From DAOTWP01 sp034435675 (GTDB lineage Bacteria > Chloroflexota > Anaerolineae > Aggregatilineales > Phototrophicaceae), in NCBI GenBank assembly GCA_034435675.1, contig DAOTWP010000277.1, positions 1 through 11,917 on the forward strand: a stretch of DNA of 11,917 nt. The letters are read 5' to 3'. Below, piece after piece: positions 1 to 7,012 of this stretch. Below the pieces are notes generated by a model. It saw only the letters and a program-made list of their open reading frames with translations, had not been told where the DNA came from and did not search any database. The position numbers and the translations under genes were made by a program. The number at the start of each line of letters is the position of its first letter. The first letter of the stretch is position 1.

Positions 1-642
1 ATGCTGGAACGACTGGAAAATATCCGCACTGGTTACCTGCGGCAGGACGTGCGCGACCACAGCCGCAAAATCGTGCTGGGGGACTTCCTGGAAGACTTTC
101 TTGAAGAACTGGACGAAAACAAACTGCTTGACCCCGAAACAGAAGGAGAAGACCATCGTTCGCGCATCCACCTCACGGTGGCAGATGGGCTGGAAGTGCG
201 TGCGTCTGTGCTGCACCTGTCAGGTATCTTGCAGGACGTATTGCGCAATGCTATCATGTACAGCATGAAAGCATCAACCATCACCATTACGGTAAAGTCC
301 GGCGCACAAAAAAACACCGTTCAGGTGGATGTCAGAGATGAAGGTTACGGCATCCGCTCGCGTGAATTTGAACGTGTTTTTGCGATGTTCCAGCGCGGGC
401 GTCAGCCGCAGGTGATTAGTGAATTTGGCTATGGGTTGAGCCTGTACTTGTGTAAACACGAAGCCGAGGCAATGCAAGGACGCATGTGGTTTGAAAGCGA
501 AGAAGGCGCAGGCAGCACCTTCAGCCTGTTGCTGCCTGCATGGCGTGATACGGCACAGAGTACAACACAGCAGGCACAGGTCGTCGCTGGTGGCAGCGAC
601 TTCTCTGGCACCAGCAGTTCCTCTGCGCATAACCCTGCCTGA
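1..642 (+). CDS. Sensor histidine kinase, C-terminal ATPase part (5' truncated by window)
   Basis: This is the catalytic HATPase_c domain of a two-component sensor kinase, which binds ATP and phosphorylates a His on the dimerisation domain. Visible boxes: N-box around R82-N83-A84, G1 box DEGYGI at 113-118, F-box phenylalanines at 127-130, and a G2 box GYGLSLYL at 143-150, a little shortened from the usual GTGLGLS. Residues 1-35 look like the end of the second HisKA helix and the linker, so the phosphorylated His and any sensor domain lie upstream of the window; the ATG at base 1 is probably an internal Met. The tail after residue 182 is Ser/Thr/Gln-rich and likely disordered. A strong terminator follows directly, so the gene ends its transcript. 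No partner response regulator is visible here, and the signal sensed cannot be told. Confidence 0.88.
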   Translation: MLERLENIRTGYLRQDVRDHSRKIVLGDFLEDFLEELDENKLLDPETEGEDHRSRIHLTVADGLEVRASVLHLSGILQDVLRNAIMYSMKASTITITVKSGAQKNTVQVDVRDEGYGIRSREFERVFAMFQRGRQPQVISEFGYGLSLYLCKHEAEAMQGRMWFESEEGAGSTFSLLLPAWRDTAQSTTQQAQVVAGGSDFSGTSSSSAHNPA

Positions 643-672
643 CGCCCTACCTGCCGGTTAAGAGGTCTGTGA

Positions 673-708
673 ACGCCTCGCCCTGATATGGTTAGGGCAG
701 GCGTTTTT
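673..708 (+). terminator. Rho-independent terminator after the histidine kinase
   Basis: The arms 673-684 and 694-704 pair over 11 bp with one bulged C (679) and a 9-nt loop, and are followed by a run of five T (704-708). It lies about 30 nt past the kinase stop codon. Confidence 0.88.
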
Positions 709-749
709 GTTTGTCACGTTGAACAAAGAGAGTCATTCAGGATGCCACA

Positions 750-956
750 ATGGACTTGAGCTTTTTGACCCGCGAAGTATTTGATGTGCTGGTTTTTGTC
801 GTAATCCTCGTTGGGGGTGCGCTGGCAGCAGTGCGCCTCTATGCCGATTACCAGCGTTACAGGCGCGCGCAGGAACGCGCCGCGCAGTCCGGCTCGCCTG
901 CCTCGTCGCCCATTGACCCCGTGTTCAGTGAAACACAGGAATCGGAAAACCTTTGA
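750..956 (+). CDS. Small single-pass membrane protein of unknown function
   Basis: A 68-residue protein with one hydrophobic helix at about residues 10-30 (VFDVLVFVVILVGGALAAVRL). A short basic, amphipathic stretch (YQRYRRAQERA, about 34-44) and a polar Ser/Pro/Glu tail follow. The charge pattern suggests that the N-terminus faces out and the basic tail lies in the cytoplasm. The start ATG at 750 has AGGA (739-742) seven bases upstream; an ATG at 742 reads into a stop after five codons. It sits 41 nt after the kinase terminator and 58 nt before serS on the same strand, so it may share a transcript with serS. I recognise no family. The reading frame is open and has the composition of its neighbours, which with the ribosome site makes it a likely real gene. 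Confidence 0.6.
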   Translation: MDLSFLTREVFDVLVFVVILVGGALAAVRLYADYQRYRRAQERAAQSGSPASSPIDPVFSETQESENL

Positions 957-1014
957 ACAGCGTCTGTTCTGCATCTTCCGTTGCCATTGCCCATAATCCA
1001 GAAAGGATAAACAT

Positions 1015-2436
1015 ATGTTGGATCTGGTGCTGATCCGGGAGAAACCGGATTGGGTCAAAGCACAGTTAGAGAAACTCGGTGATCCGGACAGCGTCCAGCG
1101 CATTGACACACTGCTGGCGCTGGACAAACAGCGGCGCGCGCTGCTGGGCGAGGTCGAGGCGCTGCAAGCAAAACGCAACCGGCTGAACAAGAGCGTTGGG
1201 CAGTTACGCGGCAGCAAAACACTGGATGCGGCGCAGGTAGCTGCGCGTGCCGCCGCCGCCGCTGAGGCGATTGCGCAGGAACAATACGACCAGGCGGAAA
1301 CGCTTCTGGGGGGTGCTGCTGCCGCGCCTGCTGCCCCGGCAGGGCTGAACAGCGAAGAGGCGCTGCGCCAATTGACCGACGCCCTGCGCCGGATCGGGGA
1401 GCGTGTGGATACCATCAACGAGCAGGTCAAAGAGGTAGACGCCGGGCTGGAAGAGCATATGCTCTGGCTGCCGAATCTGCCGCATGAAAGTGTTCCCGTT
1501 GCCGCTAGCGAGGAGCAGAACATCGCGTGGACACCCGAAGGCGACCTGCGCCAGTTCGACTTCACCCCTAAGCCGCACTGGGAACTGGGACCCGAACTGG
1601 ACATCATTGACTTTGAGCGCGGCGTCAAGCTGATGGGCACACGCGGCTATGTCCTCAAGGGTTGGGGCGCACGTTTGCAGCGGGCGCTGATCAGCCTGTT
1701 TCTGGATCTGGCACGTGAAAAGGGCTTTCTCGAAGTCTATGTGCCGCATCTGGTACGCGCCGCAATGCTTTACGGTGCAGGGCAGTTCCCCAAATTCAAG
1801 GATACGGTCTATTTCGACCCGGATGCCGATCTGTATATGATCCCGACGGCGGAAGTCACGATCACCAACCTGCACCGGGACGAAATTCTGGATGAGGCAC
1901 AGCTCCCACTGTATTATGCTGCACATACTCCCTGTTACCGGCGCGAGAAGATGAGCGCCGGGCGCGATGTGCGCGGCATCAAACGGCTGCACCAGTTTGA
2001 AAAGGTCGAAATGTACAAGTTTACGACCCCCGAAACCAGCTATGCCGAACTGGAAACACTGACCGAAGCCGCCAGCGATATTTGCCGCGCGCTCAAACTG
2101 CCGTTCCGGCGGCTGGAAATTGTCACCGGCGATCTGGGCTTCAGCGCAACCAAAAAATATGACCTTGAAGTGTGGTCACCCGGCTGTGGCGAATGGCTGG
2201 AAGTCAGCTCATGCAGCAACACAGAGGCATTCCAGGCACGCCGCGCCAATCTGAAATATCGCCCAGCAGAAGGCGGCAAGGCGCAGTTCCTGCACACGCT
2301 CAACGGCAGTGGTCTGGCAACACCGCGTGTCATCATCGCGATTCTGGAGAATTACCAGCAGGCAGACGGCAGCGTGATCATACCCGACGCCCTGCGTCCG
2401 TATCTGGGTGGCGCAGCGGTGATTAGTAAAGCGTAG
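1015..2436 (+). CDS. serS: Seryl-tRNA synthetase
   Basis: This class II synthetase charges tRNA-Ser (and tRNA-Sec where present) with serine in the cytoplasm. The N-terminal coiled-coil arm (about residues 28-150) is followed by the catalytic core. The core shows the serine-site TAE at 278-280, motif 2 around R309-R310-E311 and RLHQFEKVE at 324-332, and motif 3 NGSGLATPR at 430-438, then the usual ending PDALRPYLGG. At 473 residues it is some 40-50 longer than a typical bacterial SerRS (about 420-430). The surplus is an Ala/Pro-rich stretch at about 76-112 near the arm tip. Motif 2 reads REKMSAGRDVRGIKR where many bacteria have REAGSAGRDTRGL. The start has AAAGGA at 1003-1008 just upstream. 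All catalytic motifs are intact, so it should be active. Confidence 0.97.
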   Translation: MLDLVLIREKPDWVKAQLEKLGDPDSVQRIDTLLALDKQRRALLGEVEALQAKRNRLNKSVGQLRGSKTLDAAQVAARAAAAAEAIAQEQYDQAETLLGGAAAAPAAPAGLNSEEALRQLTDALRRIGERVDTINEQVKEVDAGLEEHMLWLPNLPHESVPVAASEEQNIAWTPEGDLRQFDFTPKPHWELGPELDIIDFERGVKLMGTRGYVLKGWGARLQRALISLFLDLAREKGFLEVYVPHLVRAAMLYGAGQFPKFKDTVYFDPDADLYMIPTAEVTITNLHRDEILDEAQLPLYYAAHTPCYRREKMSAGRDVRGIKRLHQFEKVEMYKFTTPETSYAELETLTEAASDICRALKLPFRRLEIVTGDLGFSATKKYDLEVWSPGCGEWLEVSSCSNTEAFQARRANLKYRPAEGGKAQFLHTLNGSGLATPRVIIAILENYQQADGSVIIPDALRPYLGGAAVISKA

Positions 2437-2459
2437 CGGCGCGTGTGTACCGTAATCAA

Positions 2460-2488
2460 CACAGGGGAGCGCAAATACCTCCCCTGTG
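2460..2488. terminator. Perfect hairpin between convergent serS and acyl-CoA dehydrogenase genes
   Basis: Arms 2460-2469 and 2479-2488 pair over 10 bp without mismatch, around a 9-nt loop. Neither strand has a T-run after the stem, so it is not a standard intrinsic terminator. Its place between two converging stop codons suggests that it limits read-through or protects 3' ends in both directions. Confidence 0.5.
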
Positions 2489-2527
2489 CTGTGAGCTATG
2501 CCGTAATTGTAACTGTGCGACGGGCGC

Positions 2528-3700
2528 TTATGCCGATGTCGGGATGAGCGTTTCAAACTCTTTGAGCACCCGCCGGGCGATGACCAGGCGCTGAATCTGG
2601 CTGGTGCCTTCGCCAATGGTCATCAGGCGCTGGTCACGGTAGATACGCTCCACCGGGTATTCACGGCTGTAACCATAGCTGCCATGCACCTGAATAGCGT
2701 CATGGCTGACGCGCTCGGCGACTTCGCTCGCCTTCAGTTTACTCATTGCCGCCAGCTTGTTATAGTCCTTACCCTGATCCTTGAGCCACGCCGCTTTATA
2801 GACCATCAGCCGCGCTGCCTCAATTTCCAGTGCTGCATCCGCAATCATCCACTGAATCGCCTGCTTGTTGGCAATCGGTTCGCCAAAAGCATGCCGTTCC
2901 TGCGCATAACGGACCATTTCCTCAAATGCCGCTTGCGCCAGCCCCAGACTCAGCGCACCAATACTGACCCGTCCCCAGTCGAGTGTCTCCATCGTCTGGT
3001 AGAATCCTTTGCCTGCTTCGCCCAGCAGGTGATCGTCGGGAACCCAGACATTCTCATAGCTCAGCATGTGCGTGGGGGAGCCTTTCAACCCCATTTTTTT
3101 CTCCGGTGGGTGAATGACCAGCCCCTCCGCATCCGTCGGAACGATAATCATGCTAAACCCGCGCGTGCCCTGCTCACGATCTGTGCGGCATAGGGTGATG
3201 ATGAAGCGAGCGTGTTTAACATTGGTGATCCATGCCTTCTGCCCGTTAATCCGCCAACCGCCGTTTTCGCGCCGGGCGCTGGTCTGCGCGCCGTTGACCA
3301 GATCGCTTCCCGCTTGTGGTTCGGTCAGCGCCAGCGCGCCGAGCGCTTGCGCAGTCGCCAGCACAGGCAGGAACTTCGCCTTCTGTTCAGTCGTGCCCCA
3401 TTTCACAATCGGCGCTGCCCCCAGCCCATTATGTGCGGAAATCGAAAGTCCGGTGCTGCCACAGGCGCGCCCGATCTCTTCGACGGCGATGGAGGCACTG
3501 ATGGTATCCACATTCGCGCCGCCGTATTCTTCGGGAATGCTCAAGCCGGTCAAGCCCAGCGCGGGCATTTTCTGGACGGCTTCCCAGCGCATCTCGCCTT
3601 TTTCGTCAACCTCGGCGGCGTAAGGTTTGATCTCTTTTTCGCAAAAATCGCGCACGGCGCGCTGGAACATACGTTGTTCATCATTGAGTTCAAAATCCAT
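2528..3700 (-). CDS. Acyl-CoA dehydrogenase (short/branched-chain type)
   Basis: An FAD enzyme that makes the alpha-beta double bond in acyl-CoA and passes electrons to electron-transfer flavoprotein; it acts in fatty-acid or branched-chain amino-acid oxidation in the cytoplasm. The 390-residue length is normal. Visible motifs: family signature ALTEPQAGSD at 124-133, the FAD-contact WITN at 157-160, QVHGSYGYSREYPVER at 337-352, and IGEGTSQIQR starting at 362. E364 sits where the catalytic base of short- and medium-chain enzymes lies, rather than at the isovaleryl-CoA type position. The exact chain-length preference cannot be read from sequence. The start ATG (3698-3700) has GAGGA just upstream on the minus strand. 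It is transcribed away from the TPR gene from a shared gap, and no other beta-oxidation gene is nearby in the window. Confidence 0.95.
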   Translation of the reverse strand: MDFELNDEQRMFQRAVRDFCEKEIKPYAAEVDEKGEMRWEAVQKMPALGLTGLSIPEEYGGANVDTISASIAVEEIGRACGSTGLSISAHNGLGAAPIVKWGTTEQKAKFLPVLATAQALGALALTEPQAGSDLVNGAQTSARRENGGWRINGQKAWITNVKHARFIITLCRTDREQGTRGFSMIIVPTDAEGLVIHPPEKKMGLKGSPTHMLSYENVWVPDDHLLGEAGKGFYQTMETLDWGRVSIGALSLGLAQAAFEEMVRYAQERHAFGEPIANKQAIQWMIADAALEIEAARLMVYKAAWLKDQGKDYNKLAAMSKLKASEVAERVSHDAIQVHGSYGYSREYPVERIYRDQRLMTIGEGTSQIQRLVIARRVLKEFETLIPTSA

Positions 3701-3717
3701 TGGAATCCTCGTATAAT
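3689..3717 (+). promoter_or_regulatory. Promoter for the TPR gene
   Basis: TTCAAA (3689-3694), a 17-bp spacer and a perfect TATAAT (3712-3717). Its -35 box lies inside the first codons of the divergent dehydrogenase gene, so the two promoters are back to back within about 70 bp and could interfere with each other. Confidence 0.6.
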
Positions 3718-3747
3718 GCAGTCATTATTCGCAAAACGCTGGCTACC

Positions 3748-3756
3748 ATTATAGCA
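3748..3756 (-). promoter_or_regulatory. Extended -10 promoter for the acyl-CoA dehydrogenase
   Basis: Read on the minus strand this is TGCTATAAT, a perfect extended -10 element. No good -35 lies at the usual distance, which extended -10 promoters tolerate. It implies a leader of about 40 nt before the dehydrogenase start. Confidence 0.5.
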
Positions 3757-3777
3757 ACCTGCCAAAAGGAAACCATC

Positions 3778-4374
3778 ATGCCGCGATTGGTTGAACGCTT
3801 TGGGCTGACCCGCTTCGACGCAGATCAGAATTACCGGCTGGCGCTTGCCGCTTATGAAAAGCGCCAGCTTGAAGAAGCGATCCTCAAAATGGACGCCGCG
3901 ATTGGACTGCTCAGCAACGAACCGGAATATTACGCGGCGCGCGGGCTGTTTTATCTGGAAGACGGGATCAAGGACAAAGCGCTGCGCGACTTTGAACAGG
4001 CACTCAGGCTCAATCGCTACGAACTGCTGGCGCATTATGGGCGCGGCGTGATTGCCTACCGGGATCGCAACTGGGAGGAAGCGCTGGCGCACTTCCGTGA
4101 TGCCTATTACGCTGATCCGCAGCGCGCCGAAACCGTGTACTATCTGGCGCTCAGCTACCATCGCCTGCGCGATAACCTGAATGCGCAGCGCTTCATGCAG
4201 GCGGCAGTGACCCTGCTGGAGAATGCCAAAGACAAGCGCCGTGCAGATGCACAGCGTTGGGTCAGGGAGTTTCAGCGCTTGGTCGAACAGGCGCAGCGCC
4301 AGCTCAGCAGCGAGCAGGCGACCGCGCTGCCCCGCCAGCAGACTGCGCTGCCACTGGAAAGCGGCGAGTCGTAG
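3778..4374 (+). CDS. Tetratricopeptide-repeat protein (four TPRs)
   Basis: A soluble all-helical scaffold of 198 residues. Four TPR units stand in exact 34-residue register at about 15-48, 49-82, 83-116 and 117-150; each has the small-residue/aromatic pattern (for example the second starts PEYYAARGLFYLEDG and ends ALRLN). A charged helix rich in Arg, Gln and Glu (150-180) and a short polar tail follow. TPR domains bind peptides or partner proteins; the partner is not evident. The frame is open from 3700, but I chose ATG 3778 because AAAAGGA (3764-3770) sits seven bases upstream and the earlier ATG overlaps both the promoter and the divergent gene. There is no signal peptide or membrane helix, so it is probably cytoplasmic. 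Confidence 0.85.
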   Translation: MPRLVERFGLTRFDADQNYRLALAAYEKRQLEEAILKMDAAIGLLSNEPEYYAARGLFYLEDGIKDKALRDFEQALRLNRYELLAHYGRGVIAYRDRNWEEALAHFRDAYYADPQRAETVYYLALSYHRLRDNLNAQRFMQAAVTLLENAKDKRRADAQRWVREFQRLVEQAQRQLSSEQATALPRQQTALPLESGES

Positions 4375-4378
4375 CCAG

Positions 4379-4438
4379 CAGCAGCGTGTTTGTGCCTGTT
4401 AAGCACAGGTGGAATGCCGCTGCTGTGCAGCACACAGC
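4379..4438. terminator. Nested hairpins between convergent TPR and cupin genes
   Basis: CAGCAGCG (4379-4386) can pair with CGCTGCTG (4418-4425) around an inner hairpin CCTGT/ACAGG (4395-4399 with 4405-4409). A second hairpin, GCTGTG/CACAGC (4422-4427 with 4433-4438), competes with the outer stem. No T-run follows on either strand. The 67-bp gap separates two converging genes, so a termination or 3'-end role is likely but not proven. Confidence 0.35.
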
Positions 4439-4441
4439 CGA

Positions 4442-4786
4442 TTAACGCGCTTCAGTACGGTAATCGTTGCGCGGTGGCGAGAACGCATCAATCACCAGCG
4501 AATCAACCAGCGCGCGGGCGCTGTGGAAGACGCCGCCGGGAACGGCATAGGTGTCCCCCGGCAGGCACGTGCGCATGGTATCCCCAATGGTCATCTCAAC
4601 CTTGCCATAGACGACATAGCCAACCTGATCGTTCATGTGCTGGTGCAGGGGGACAACAGCATCGCGCTGCAAAAAAAATTCGCACAGCATCACTTCATCG
4701 GTTGTTGCCATTGTGCGGCGGTGAATCCCCGCCAGCATTTCGACCTGTTCCATGTCCTGCGGCGTCACGAAATATCCATCCGGCAT
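4442..4786 (-). CDS. Single-domain cupin protein
   Basis: A 114-residue small beta-barrel protein. Cupin motif 1 is H48-x-H50-x3-Q54 followed by G61; motif 2 is G77 with P83-x-G85-x2-H88. H48, H50 and H88 would hold a metal; the fourth ligand, normally Glu, is Gln (Q54), which is tolerated in some metal cupins. The frame is open up to 5014, but the start at ATG 4784-4786 has a full GGAGG (4793-4797) six bases away; a longer start would run through the promoter and beyond. Small cupins of this kind include sugar-related isomerases, dioxygenases and sensors; the substrate cannot be assigned. It is divergent from the GH13 gene, which could hint at a carbohydrate link, but this is inference. Confidence 0.82.
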   Translation of the reverse strand: MPDGYFVTPQDMEQVEMLAGIHRRTMATTDEVMLCEFFLQRDAVVPLHQHMNDQVGYVVYGKVEMTIGDTMRTCLPGDTYAVPGGVFHSARALVDSLVIDAFSPPRNDYRTEAR

Positions 4787-4849
4787 AGGAATCCTCCACA
4801 TGGGACTACTGCTGCCACAGTGTCCCGCACCTTCTCGCTGATTGGCTAG

Positions 4850-4878
4850 ATTAAACCGCCTTGTTGAAATTGCGACAA
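4850..4878 (-). promoter_or_regulatory. Promoter for the cupin gene
   Basis: On the minus strand: TTGTCG (plus-strand 4873-4878), a 17-bp spacer, then TTTAAT (4850-4855). Four of six -35 bases and five of six -10 bases match consensus. It would give a leader of about 55-60 nt with the GGAGG ribosome site near its end. Confidence 0.5.
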
Positions 4879-4913
4879 TGACCAATTTTGCAAAACAACG
4901 CTGTCCTGTGTGG

Positions 4914-4944
4914 CTGATACTGCTAAAATGGCGCAGGCTATAAT
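4914..4944 (+). promoter_or_regulatory. Probable promoter for the GH13 gene
   Basis: A perfect TATAAT lies at 4939-4944. The best -35 is CTGATA (4914-4919) with a long 19-bp spacer. A second -10-like element with an extended TG (TGCTAAAAT, 4921-4929) lies just upstream. Transcription from the main site would leave about 35 nt before the ATG at 4986. Confidence 0.45.
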
Positions 4945-4985
4945 CCTGTTCGGCACACAGCAAACTGCAAGAGTCTCCTGAGTTT

Positions 4986-6509
4986 ATGACCACCTGGCAA
5001 AAGCATCCCATCATTTACGAAATCAACACGTTTGTCTGGCTCACGGCACTGAGTCAGCGCTATGGCTGGCGAGTCACACTGGTGGACCTTCCTGAAGAGG
5101 TGATTAGTGAACTGGCGGCAATGAACATTGATGCCGTCTGGTTTATGGGCGTGTGGCAGCGCAACCCGGAAGGACAGCAAAGTGCGCGCAACTATGTCCA
5201 TGAGTATCGCGGGGCATTGGCAGATATCAATGATGCCGATGTTGTCGGCTCTGCGTATGCAGTCGGTGCGTATGTCGTGGATGCCCGGCTCGGCGGGCGT
5301 GAAGGGCTGGCGGCAGTGCGTGCGCGTTTGGCGGCACACGGCATTCGGGTGATTCTTGATTTTGTACCCAACCATGTTGGCACAGATCATGAGTGGATTG
5401 CCGCGCAACCTGCTTATTTTGTCTGGGGTACCACCCGCGACCAGGCGAAACGCCCGGACCTGTTCTTTACGCGCAAAGATGTATGGGGACGCACGGTGCT
5501 GATTGCGCATGGACGTGATCCTTACTTCCCGTCGTGGATTGATACAGCGCAGTTGAATGCCTTTGATCCCGGTTATCGCCGCGCGGCAGTGCAAACCCTG
5601 CTCGATATTGCCAGCCAGTGTGACGGTGTGCGCTGTGATATGGCAATGCTGGCGACCAACCGCATCTTTCAGCAGACATGGGCAGGTGATGTGGACAGCC
5701 CACCCATGACCGAGTTCTGGGTTGAAGTGATTCCGCAGATCAAGGCGCAGTATCCTGAATTTGTCTTTATCGCTGAGGTCTACTGGGGCATGGAATACGA
5801 ACTTCAGCAGCAGGGCTTTGATTACACCTACGACAAACTACTCTATGACCGGATACTCGAAGGCAGTGCACAAAAAGTGCGTGAACACCTCTACGCGCCG
5901 CTGGCATACCAGCGTCATCTGGTGCGCTTTATCGAAAACCATGACGAACCGCGCGCTGCCACAGCACTGGGTCCGGTGCGCAGCATTCCCGCTGCCGTAC
6001 TCATGCTGACTCTGCCTGGGGCAGCACTGCTCCATGACGGGCAGTTCACCGGGCGCAGGATCAAACTCCCTGTGCAGATCAGCCGCCAACCGGACGAACC
6101 TGAAGACCGCGCCCTTGCACAGTTTTACCGCCAACTGCTCGCGGAAACCCGGCACAACATTTATCGTGAAGGCGATTGGCGGCTGCTGAATGTTGCCAGG
6201 ACGCACGAGGAAAACGACAACGAACACCACATCGTCGCCTATGGCTGGCGTAATCTTGGCGAATACCGCCTGATTGCTGTGAACATGAGCAAGGAATGGG
6301 TCCATGGGCTGATTACGCTGCACGATTGGTCAGAACTGGCGCATGAGGACTGGACGCTGCGCGATATGCTTAATGATACCCACTATTTCCGGCTGGGGCG
6401 GCAAATCGTAGAGCAGGGTTTGTATGTGGAACTCAAGCCCTTCAGCGCGCATATTTTCCGCTTTGAGCGCGCGGCACACGGCACGCATGATGCCGATTAT
6501 GGCAAATGA
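4986..6509 (+). CDS. GH13 alpha-amylase-family enzyme, cytoplasmic
   Basis: A 507-residue glycoside hydrolase or transglycosylase acting on alpha-glucosidic bonds. The four GH13 regions are intact: region I DFVPNH at 125-130; region II GVRCD at 214-218 with nucleophile D218; region III IAEVYW at 262-267 with acid/base E264; region IV ENHDEPR at 317-323 with D320. The N-terminus (HPIIYEINTFVWL) enters the barrel directly, with no signal peptide and no N-terminal binding module, so the enzyme is intracellular. The last 110 residues form the usual C-terminal beta domain. The ribosome site is weak (GAG-like bases at 4971-4983). Substrate could be maltodextrin, glycogen, trehalose or sucrose; motifs alone do not decide. 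It is followed within 13 nt by a membrane protein gene, with which it is probably co-transcribed. Confidence 0.9.
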   Translation: MTTWQKHPIIYEINTFVWLTALSQRYGWRVTLVDLPEEVISELAAMNIDAVWFMGVWQRNPEGQQSARNYVHEYRGALADINDADVVGSAYAVGAYVVDARLGGREGLAAVRARLAAHGIRVILDFVPNHVGTDHEWIAAQPAYFVWGTTRDQAKRPDLFFTRKDVWGRTVLIAHGRDPYFPSWIDTAQLNAFDPGYRRAAVQTLLDIASQCDGVRCDMAMLATNRIFQQTWAGDVDSPPMTEFWVEVIPQIKAQYPEFVFIAEVYWGMEYELQQQGFDYTYDKLLYDRILEGSAQKVREHLYAPLAYQRHLVRFIENHDEPRAATALGPVRSIPAAVLMLTLPGAALLHDGQFTGRRIKLPVQISRQPDEPEDRALAQFYRQLLAETRHNIYREGDWRLLNVARTHEENDNEHHIVAYGWRNLGEYRLIAVNMSKEWVHGLITLHDWSELAHEDWTLRDMLNDTHYFRLGRQIVEQGLYVELKPFSAHIFRFERAAHGTHDADYGK

Positions 6510-6522
6510 GATTGGCGGCAGC

Positions 6523-6957
6523 ATGAACATGAAACTTCCGCGCATGAATCCTGCACTGCGTTTACAGGCAGTCGGTTGCGGTCTGCTGGTGCTGTTCTGG
6601 CTGGCGCCAGAGGACACCAGCGTGCTGCCGGCGGCACTGCTGGGCATTGCCAGCAGTTTTACCCTGCTGCTTACTCAGGTGGCCAGCAAACTGGGCGGTA
6701 CGCAGGTCAGCGGTGCGGCGCTGCTGGCTGGATGCGTTCTGTTCGGCATGGGGGTTGGGGCAGGCGCGGCAGTGGGCACCGCGCTGCTGATGTTTTTCAA
6801 GAATGCCCTGCACGCACACACATTCCTCGATTTTCCGCCCGAAGTGATAGTGGCAATGCTGGCGCGCACGCCGGTCTGGGCGCTGGCAGGCGCGTTAATC
6901 GGGCTGGGGGGCGCTGCTGCATGCAGGATTATGGATCATGGTAAAATCGTGAGGTAG
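6523..6957 (+). CDS. Four-helix membrane protein of unknown function
   Basis: From the chosen start this is 144 residues with four hydrophobic segments at about 12-28, 34-55, 64-92 and 107-135. The helices are rich in Gly and Ala, notably around 68-88 (GAALLAGC, GMGVGAGAAVG), which suggests tight helix packing. I recognise no family. Start choice is uncertain: in-frame ATGs occur at 6487, 6490, 6499, 6523, 6529 and 6544. I prefer 6523, which follows a weak GGCGG and leaves a 13-nt gap after the GH13 stop; starts before 6507 would overlap that gene. A 55-nt gap without a convincing promoter separates it from the L,D-transpeptidase gene, so the three genes may form an operon. Confidence 0.7.
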   Translation: MNMKLPRMNPALRLQAVGCGLLVLFWLAPEDTSVLPAALLGIASSFTLLLTQVASKLGGTQVSGAALLAGCVLFGMGVGAGAAVGTALLMFFKNALHAHTFLDFPPEVIVAMLARTPVWALAGALIGLGGAAACRIMDHGKIVR

Positions 6958-7012
6958 TGCTTTATACACACCATGCTTGTTCGTTTTCTGGTTGTTTTCA
7001 GGTGAAGAAGCG

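Noticed and set aside
714..1640. 308-codon minus-strand open frame opposite serS
   Set aside because: It is antisense to a well-supported gene, is low-complexity Ser/Ala/Arg, and shows no domain.
1204..1992. 262-codon minus-strand open frame opposite serS
   Set aside because: Shadow of the synthetase gene with no recognisable motif or ribosome site.
4787..5014. Longer version of the cupin with 76 more N-terminal residues
   Set aside because: The extension is Cys/Ser-rich with no cupin sequence, covers the promoter, and crosses the start of the GH13 gene; ATG 4786 has a full GGAGG.
6977..7012. TTG start giving 12 more residues on the L,D-transpeptidase
   Set aside because: ATG 7013 has a well-placed AGGTGA, while the TTG has no ribosome site.
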